Shown: positions 21,150 through 25,852 of the stretch, piece after piece
How positions within the stretch are numbered: position 1 is the first letter of the stretch
Layout of the letters: each line of letters starts with the position of its first letter
NCBI GenBank assembly: GCA_910577415.1
Contig: CAJTLK010000020.1
Coordinates: 1 to 25,852, forward strand
DNA length: 25,852 bases
Origin: an uncultured Oscillospiraceae bacterium
GTDB taxonomy: Bacteria > Bacillota > Clostridia > Oscillospirales > Oscillospiraceae
Direction: 5' to 3'
Notes under the pieces: model-generated
The model's input: the letters and a program-made list of their open reading frames with translations, nothing else
Told to the model about the DNA's origin: nothing
Databases searched by the model: none
Program-made: the position numbers and the translations under genes

Positions 21150-22586
21150 ATGAACATTCTCTTTGCATCCTCTGAGGTAGCCCCCTTCATCAAGACCGGC
21201 GGTCTGGCCGATGTGGCCGGTTCCCTGCCCCAGGCCATGGCGAAGCTGGGCCATGACGTACGGGTCATCCTCCCCCTTTATGAGGGCATCGGGGACGACT
21301 GGCGCAGCCAGATGACCTATCTTCAGAATTTCCATGTCCATCTGGCCTGGCGCAACCCCTACTGCGGTCTCTTTGAGCTTCAGCGGGACGGCGTGACCTA
21401 CTATTTCGTGGACAACGAGTATTACTTCAAACGCCGCAGCCTCTACGGCCACTATGACGACGCCGAGCGCTTCGCCTTCTTCTCCCGGGCGGTCATCGAG
21501 TCCCCCGGCCATCTGGGCTTCTTCCCCGACGTCATCCACTGCAACGACTGGCAGACCGCTTTGGTGCCCATCTACCTGCTGGATGAGCGCAACCATGTGC
21601 CCGAGCTGGCTGGTGCCAAGAGCGTGTTCACCATCCACAACATCGAGTACCAGGGCCGCTATGGCCGGGACCTGCTGGAGGACCTGTTCGGTCTGCCCGA
21701 CAGCTACTTCCACGAGCGGCTGCTGGCCTACTACGGCGACATCAACCTGATGAAGGGCGCCATCTACGCCGCCGACTATATCACCACCGTCTCCCCCACC
21801 TACGCCGGGGAGCTGCACTATTCCTTCTATGCCCACGGGCTGGAAGGGGTCATCTCCAACAACGCCCACAAGATCCGGGGCATCCTCAACGGCATCGACG
21901 TCGCCCGCTACGACCCCAAGACCGACGCGCGGCTGGCCAAGAACTTCTCCGTCCGCTCCATGAAGGGCAAGGCCGAGTGCAAGGCCAAGCTCCAAGAAAT
22001 GGCTGGGCTGGAACAGAACCCCGACGTCCCCATCGTGGGCTGCGTCTCCCGGCTGGTGGGCCACAAGGGCTTCGACCTGGTGGTGGACGCCGTTCACGAC
22101 ATCATGGCCATGGGCGCTCAGATGGTGGTCCTGGGCACCGGCGAGTGGAGATATGAGGAGGGCTTCCGGCAGGCCGCGGGGATGTACCCTGGCCGGTTCT
22201 CTGCCCAGATCATGTACTCCGACGCCTTCTCCACCGCTATCTACGCCGGCGCCGACCTGTTCCTCATGCCCTCTGTTGCGGAACCCTGCGGACTGAGCCA
22301 GATGATCGCCATGCGCTACGGCACCCTGCCCGTGGTGCGGGAGACCGGCGGGCTGAAGGATTCCGTCCAGCCCTGGAACCAGTATACCGGCGAGGGCACC
22401 GGCTTCAGCTTCTCCAACGTGGACAAGGGAGATATGCTCTGGGTGCTGCGCCAGGCTTTGGACCTCTACTACACCGACCAGAAAGCTTGGAAGAGCCTCC
22501 AGAAGAACGCCATGACCGCCGACTTTTCCTGGGAGCGCTCGGCCCTGGACTATCAAGAGGTCTACGGCTGGGTCACCGGGAAATAA
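21150..22586 (+). CDS. glgA: Glycogen synthase (ADP-glucose dependent)
   Basis: A 478-residue GT5 glycosyltransferase that extends alpha-1,4-glucan from ADP-glucose. The N-terminal loop FIKTGGLADVAGSLPQA holds the ADP-glucose-binding Lys15 and GG; the C-terminal Rossmann domain has GCVSRLVGHKGFDLV and the catalytic Glu in EPCGLSQMIAMRYGTLPVV, followed by RETGGLKDSV. The length fits the bacterial family. The start follows AAGGAG, 25 bases after the glgD stop. It is the last gene of the glgBCDA operon and is followed by a strong terminator. Confidence 0.97.
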   Translation: MNILFASSEVAPFIKTGGLADVAGSLPQAMAKLGHDVRVILPLYEGIGDDWRSQMTYLQNFHVHLAWRNPYCGLFELQRDGVTYYFVDNEYYFKRRSLYGHYDDAERFAFFSRAVIESPGHLGFFPDVIHCNDWQTALVPIYLLDERNHVPELAGAKSVFTIHNIEYQGRYGRDLLEDLFGLPDSYFHERLLAYYGDINLMKGAIYAADYITTVSPTYAGELHYSFYAHGLEGVISNNAHKIRGILNGIDVARYDPKTDARLAKNFSVRSMKGKAECKAKLQEMAGLEQNPDVPIVGCVSRLVGHKGFDLVVDAVHDIMAMGAQMVVLGTGEWRYEEGFRQAAGMYPGRFSAQIMYSDAFSTAIYAGADLFLMPSVAEPCGLSQMIAMRYGTLPVVRETGGLKDSVQPWNQYTGEGTGFSFSNVDKGDMLWVLRQALDLYYTDQKAWKSLQKNAMTADFSWERSALDYQEVYGWVTGK

Positions 22587-22600
22587 ACGCCTCTTATTTC

Positions 22601-22637
22601 AGAGGGCCGCCTTTCGGGGCGGCCCTCTGCGTTTTTT
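22601..22637 (+). terminator. Terminator of the glgBCDA operon
   Basis: An 11-bp GC-rich stem (AGAGGGCCGCC, 22601-22611, with 22618-22628), six-base loop TTTCGG and TTTTTT. Confidence 0.92.
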
Positions 22638-22706
22638 GGGTAAGCTTTTGTGCTTTTCCCCTGCCTTTTTTCCTCTTTTTTCGCCCTTTTTTGGGGGTAT
22701 GACAGT

Positions 22707-22735
22707 TTGACAAAACGCCTACAATATGGTAAGAT
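22707..22735 (+). promoter_or_regulatory. Promoter of glgP
   Basis: A perfect TTGACA (22707-22712), a 17-base spacer and TAAGAT (22730-22735). An in-frame ATG at 22726 lies inside the spacer and cannot be the start. Confidence 0.85.
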
Positions 22736-22791
22736 TTTCTCGTTCATCTATCATAAACAACATCATCGTTTTTGAATGGAGTGGATCCCTT

Positions 22792-25221
22792 TTGCCTAAG
22801 TATACAAAGAAGGAACTGACCGAGCTCATTACCGGCAAGCTGCACCGCAATTTTGGCCGGGATGTGGACGAGGCCACCGCCCCCCAGATGTTCCAAGCCT
22901 GCGCCATGGTGGTGCGTGACATCATCACCACCCGTCAGCACAAGGCCGCCGACAAGTTGGTGGACAACAAGGGCCGCCAGGTCCACTACCTGTCCATGGA
23001 GTTCCTCATGGGCCGGTCCCTGCGGAAGAACGCCTACAACCTGGGCATTCTGGACGCGCTGACCAAGGCCGTGGAATCCATGGGCTTCTCCGCCGCCGAC
23101 CTTTTTGAGGAGGAGCCGGACGCCGGCTTGGGCAACGGCGGTCTGGGCCGTCTGGCCGCCTGCTATATGGACGCCGCCACCACTTTGGACATCCCCATTA
23201 CCGGCTACTCTATCTGCTACGAGCTGGGTATCTTCAAGCAGAAGATCATCGGCGGCAAGCAGGAGGAGCTGCCTGACCAGTGGCTGGACAAGGGCGCCAG
23301 TTGGCTCATTACCAAAATGGATGAGACCGAGGAGGTCAAATTTGGCGGCACCGTCAAGGACGTGTGGTACGCCGACGGCTCCCACGGCATTGAGCACGTG
23401 GGCTGCACCACCGTGCTGGCCGTGCCCCGGGATATGCCCATCGCCGGCTACGGCACCCAGAACGGCAACGTTCTCCGCCTGTGGGAGGCCCAAAGCCCCG
23501 AGCCTCTGGACCTCACCTCTTTTAACCGGGGCGAGTACCTGAAGGCCATGGAGCGCCGGGCCAACGCTGAGATCATCTCCAAGCAGCTTTACCCTGCCGA
23601 CAACCACCGGGAGGGCAAGTCTCTGCGCCTGAAGCAGCAGTATTTTCTCTCCTCGGCCACGGTACAGTCCATCTGCCGCAAGCATAAGGCCGCCTACGGC
23701 ACCCTGCGGAATTTCCACGAGAAGCATATCATGCAGATCAACGACACCCACCCCACCCTCATCATCCCCGAGCTGATGCGCATCCTTCTGGATGAGGAGG
23801 GCTACACCTGGGACGACGCCTGGTTCATTGTCAGCCGCAGCGTGGCCTACACCAATCACACCGTACTGGCCGAAGCCCTGGAGCGCTGGCCCCAGGACCT
23901 GGTGGCCGAGCTTCTGCCCCGGGTGTGGCAGATCATTCTGGAAATTTCCAACCGCTATCAAAAGAAGCTGACCACCTTCTTCCACGGCGACCTCAACAAG
24001 ATCGAGAAGCTGGCCATCGTCTGGGGCGGCGAGGTGCGGATGGCCAACCTGTGCGTGTGCGCCTGCTCCTCCATCAACGGCGTATCCGCCCTCCACTCTG
24101 AAATTTTGAAGGCCGACGTCTTCCAGGACGCCTACCGCATGACCCCGGCCAAGTTCCACAACGTCACCAACGGCGTGGATCACCGCCGCTGGCTCTCTGA
24201 GATCAACCCCGAACTGGACTCTCTCATCCAGGAGTGCTGCGGCGGGGACAAGTATCTCCTCCACCCCCAGGCCCTCCGGGATCTGGAAAAGTACGCCGAT
24301 GATAAGTCCGTGCTGGAGCGTCTTGCCAAGATCAAGCGGGACAACAAGCTCCGCCTGGCGGCCTGGCTCCAGCGGGAGCAGGGCATCGTCCTCAACACTG
24401 ACGCCATCTTTGACGTCCAGGCCAAGCGCCTCCATGAGTATAAGCGGCAGCTGCTGAACGTACTGCACATCATCTACCTGTGGAACCGGCTGCGGGAGGA
24501 CCCCAACTTTGAGATGACTCCCCGCACCTATCTTTTCGCCGCCAAGGCGGCTCCCGGCTATGCCACCGCCAAGGAGATCATCCAGCTCATCAACTCCATC
24601 TCCGCGTCCATCAACAGCGATCCCGTGTGCAAGGATAAGCTCCAGGTCTTCTTCCTGGAAAACTACCGGGTCTCCCTGGCTGAAATGCTCATTCCCGCCA
24701 GCGAGCTTTCCGAGCAGATCTCCACCGCCGGTAAGGAAGCCTCCGGCACCGGCAACATGAAGTTCATGATGAACGGCGCCCTCACCATCGGCACCCTGGA
24801 TGGCGCCAATGTGGAGATGCACCAGCAGCTGGGCGACGAGAACATCTTCCTCTTCGGCCTCAAAGCCGACGAGGTGGAGGAAATGAAGCTCCGGGGCTAC
24901 CAGCCCTATGACTACTACACCCGCATCCCCACCCTGAAGGAGACCATTGACCGGCTGAGCCAGGGCTTTGACGACGGTATCAGCTACGCCCATCTGGCCA
25001 AGCTCCTCCTCACCGGCGACGGCGGCCCTGCCGACCAGTACTTCCTCCTGGCCGACACTCAGAGCTACCGTCAGGCCCACATTCTGGCCGGGAAGACCTA
25101 TCTGGACAAGGCCAAGTGGAACCGGATGGCCCTCATCAACATCGCCCGCTCCGGCATCTTTGCCGCTGACCGCTCGGTGGCCGAGTACGCCGACAACATC
25201 TGGCACGTGAAGCACAAGTAA
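22792..25221 (+). CDS. glgP: Glycogen phosphorylase
   Basis: An 809-residue GT35 phosphorylase, which releases glucose-1-phosphate from glycogen ends using a pyridoxal phosphate cofactor. Conserved segments are YLSMEFLMGRSL, DAGLGNGGLGRLAACYMDA, QINDTHPTLIIPELMRIL, KRLHEYKRQLLN and the cofactor site EASGTGNMKFMMNGALTIGT with Lys657. The start is taken as TTG at 22792 (MPKYTKKEL), after GGAGTGGATCCCTT; the earlier ATG at 22726 is within the promoter. It is transcribed apart from glgBCDA, so breakdown can be controlled separately from synthesis. A terminator follows at 25247. Confidence 0.96.
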   Translation: MPKYTKKELTELITGKLHRNFGRDVDEATAPQMFQACAMVVRDIITTRQHKAADKLVDNKGRQVHYLSMEFLMGRSLRKNAYNLGILDALTKAVESMGFSAADLFEEEPDAGLGNGGLGRLAACYMDAATTLDIPITGYSICYELGIFKQKIIGGKQEELPDQWLDKGASWLITKMDETEEVKFGGTVKDVWYADGSHGIEHVGCTTVLAVPRDMPIAGYGTQNGNVLRLWEAQSPEPLDLTSFNRGEYLKAMERRANAEIISKQLYPADNHREGKSLRLKQQYFLSSATVQSICRKHKAAYGTLRNFHEKHIMQINDTHPTLIIPELMRILLDEEGYTWDDAWFIVSRSVAYTNHTVLAEALERWPQDLVAELLPRVWQIILEISNRYQKKLTTFFHGDLNKIEKLAIVWGGEVRMANLCVCACSSINGVSALHSEILKADVFQDAYRMTPAKFHNVTNGVDHRRWLSEINPELDSLIQECCGGDKYLLHPQALRDLEKYADDKSVLERLAKIKRDNKLRLAAWLQREQGIVLNTDAIFDVQAKRLHEYKRQLLNVLHIIYLWNRLREDPNFEMTPRTYLFAAKAAPGYATAKEIIQLINSISASINSDPVCKDKLQVFFLENYRVSLAEMLIPASELSEQISTAGKEASGTGNMKFMMNGALTIGTLDGANVEMHQQLGDENIFLFGLKADEVEEMKLRGYQPYDYYTRIPTLKETIDRLSQGFDDGISYAHLAKLLLTGDGGPADQYFLLADTQSYRQAHILAGKTYLDKAKWNRMALINIARSGIFAADRSVAEYADNIWHVKHK

Positions 25222-25246
25222 GCAACCTTTTAGATAAACGCATTTT

Positions 25247-25278
25247 GGGGAGGCAGCCATAGGCTGCCTCCCCTTTTT
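25247..25278 (+). terminator. Terminator of glgP
   Basis: A 12-bp stem GGGGAGGCAGCC with its complement, three-base loop ATA, then TTTTT. Confidence 0.92.
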
Positions 25279-25554
25279 ATACAAACTATTCTGCATATTT
25301 TTCTTCTGGCAGCTTTGACAAAACAATATGCCGTTTTGCCATTTCCCCCAGCCTCAAAGTGCATATTTCTTCGTTTATACATGTAGTTCTGCATATATTT
25401 GTGCGTTTGAACGGAAAGCGCCTTTTCTTTTTGATGGACATTGTATGAAAATTCAGTTGACTTTGTATATTATACAGAATATAATGACACCATCAGAGGT
25501 CAATATACTTCACTTCACTCTGAAACGAACCAAAAAGGATTGGAGAGATTCGAT
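25279..25554. other. AT-rich upstream region of the solute-binding protein gene
   Basis: This intergenic stretch of about 276 bases has no gene. It contains three direct copies of TGCATAT (25292, 25360, 25390), an isolated TTGACA at 25315 without a -10 partner, and the real promoter at 25457-25485. Confidence 0.5.
25457..25485 (+). promoter_or_regulatory. Promoter of the solute-binding protein gene
   Basis: TTGACT (25457-25462), a 17-base spacer and a perfect TATAAT (25480-25485). The spacer holds TATATTATA, a dyad next to the -10 that could bind a regulator. Confidence 0.88.
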
Positions 25555-25852
25555 ATGAAAAAGCTGACTGCTCTGCTTCTGGCCGCCGCTCTGTGCCTGG
25601 GTACCCTCGCCGCCTGCGGCGGGAAAGAAGCCGCCACCACCCCCGTCCCCAATGATCCTGTACAGAGCGCCGAGGCCAACACTCCCGCTCCCGTGAAGAA
25701 GGACCCCAGCGAGATGACCTTAGAGGAGCTGAAGCCCCTGCTGAAGACCGTCACCGACGGCAAGCTCACCGTGGCCACCAGCCCCGACTTTGCCCCCTAT
25801 GAGTTCTACGCCATCGGCGCGGACGGCACGCCCACCCTTGCCGGCTTCGACA
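25555..25852 (+). CDS. Amino-acid-type ABC transporter solute-binding lipoprotein (3' partial)
   Basis: 99 codons are visible before the window ends. MKKLTALLLAAALCLGTLAA then Cys21 is a lipoprotein signal with lipobox LAAC. A Thr/Pro/Ala-rich linker follows, then KLTVATSPDFAPYEFY, the opening strand of family 3 extracellular solute-binding proteins, which bind polar amino acids such as cystine, lysine or glutamine outside the cell. The permease and ATPase genes should follow beyond the window. GGAGAG precedes the ATG at 25555 by 6 bases. The ligand cannot be predicted from this part. Confidence 0.88.
   Translation, partial: MKKLTALLLAAALCLGTLAACGGKEAATTPVPNDPVQSAEANTPAPVKKDPSEMTLEELKPLLKTVTDGKLTVATSPDFAPYEFYAIGADGTPTLAGFD

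Noticed and set aside
22726..22791. Upstream ATG of glgP
   Set aside because: It lies in the spacer of the glgP promoter; the 22 extra residues are unlike the family N-terminus.
22744..25326. 860-codon open frame on the minus strand opposite glgP
   Set aside because: It is a codon-bias shadow of glgP, without domain, ribosome site or promoter, and it crosses the glgP terminator.
1..25852. CRISPR array or insertion sequence
   Set aside because: No regularly spaced repeats, no transposase-like frame and no terminal inverted repeats with target duplications were seen.

Overview
The window looks like a chromosomal segment of a GC-rich, anaerobic, Gram-positive Clostridia, most like the Oscillospiraceae. 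The grounds are the strong AGGAGG-type ribosome binding sites, the paired glgC-glgD genes typical of Firmicutes, rubredoxin and flavodoxin electron carriers, SLH domains, and consensus TTGACA/TATAAT promoters. The family-level placement is inference.

Positions 1-1012 are AT-richer and appear to be the right end of an integrated element. A NERD-domain protein, cut by the window edge, is followed by a terminator and then by a displaced 3' half of a tRNA-Pro gene that still carries its CCA end and terminator.

Positions 1108-11364 hold metal and redox genes. A ZIP metal transporter is followed by a minus-strand unit (74-residue helical protein, decarboxylase-like/cupin fusion, rubredoxin) and a divergent LysR regulator, with an operator-like inverted repeat between them. 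Next is a striking 811-residue exported protein with SLH, formylglycine-enzyme-like and two flavodoxin domains. The plus strand then carries thioredoxin, a CoA-disulfide/persulfide reductase with rhodanese domain, CcdA and a membrane-anchored TlpA-like thioredoxin. This set could carry reducing power from NAD(P)H across the membrane. A convergent Crp/Fnr regulator follows.

Positions 11365-12211 form an AT-rich islet with tiny ORFs, a possible gene remnant and strong hairpins, ending at tRNA-Leu(UAG). A lipoprotein, a pyridoxamine kinase, a second ZIP transporter, a DtxR/MntR-type regulator, tRNA-Leu(CAG), a GreA-family factor and a small conserved-looking protein lead up to the glycogen locus.

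Positions 16790-25221 are a complete glycogen metabolism locus. glgB, glgC, glgD and glgA form one operon with its own promoter and terminator; glgP has a separate promoter. The window ends inside a family-3 solute-binding lipoprotein gene with a strong promoter.
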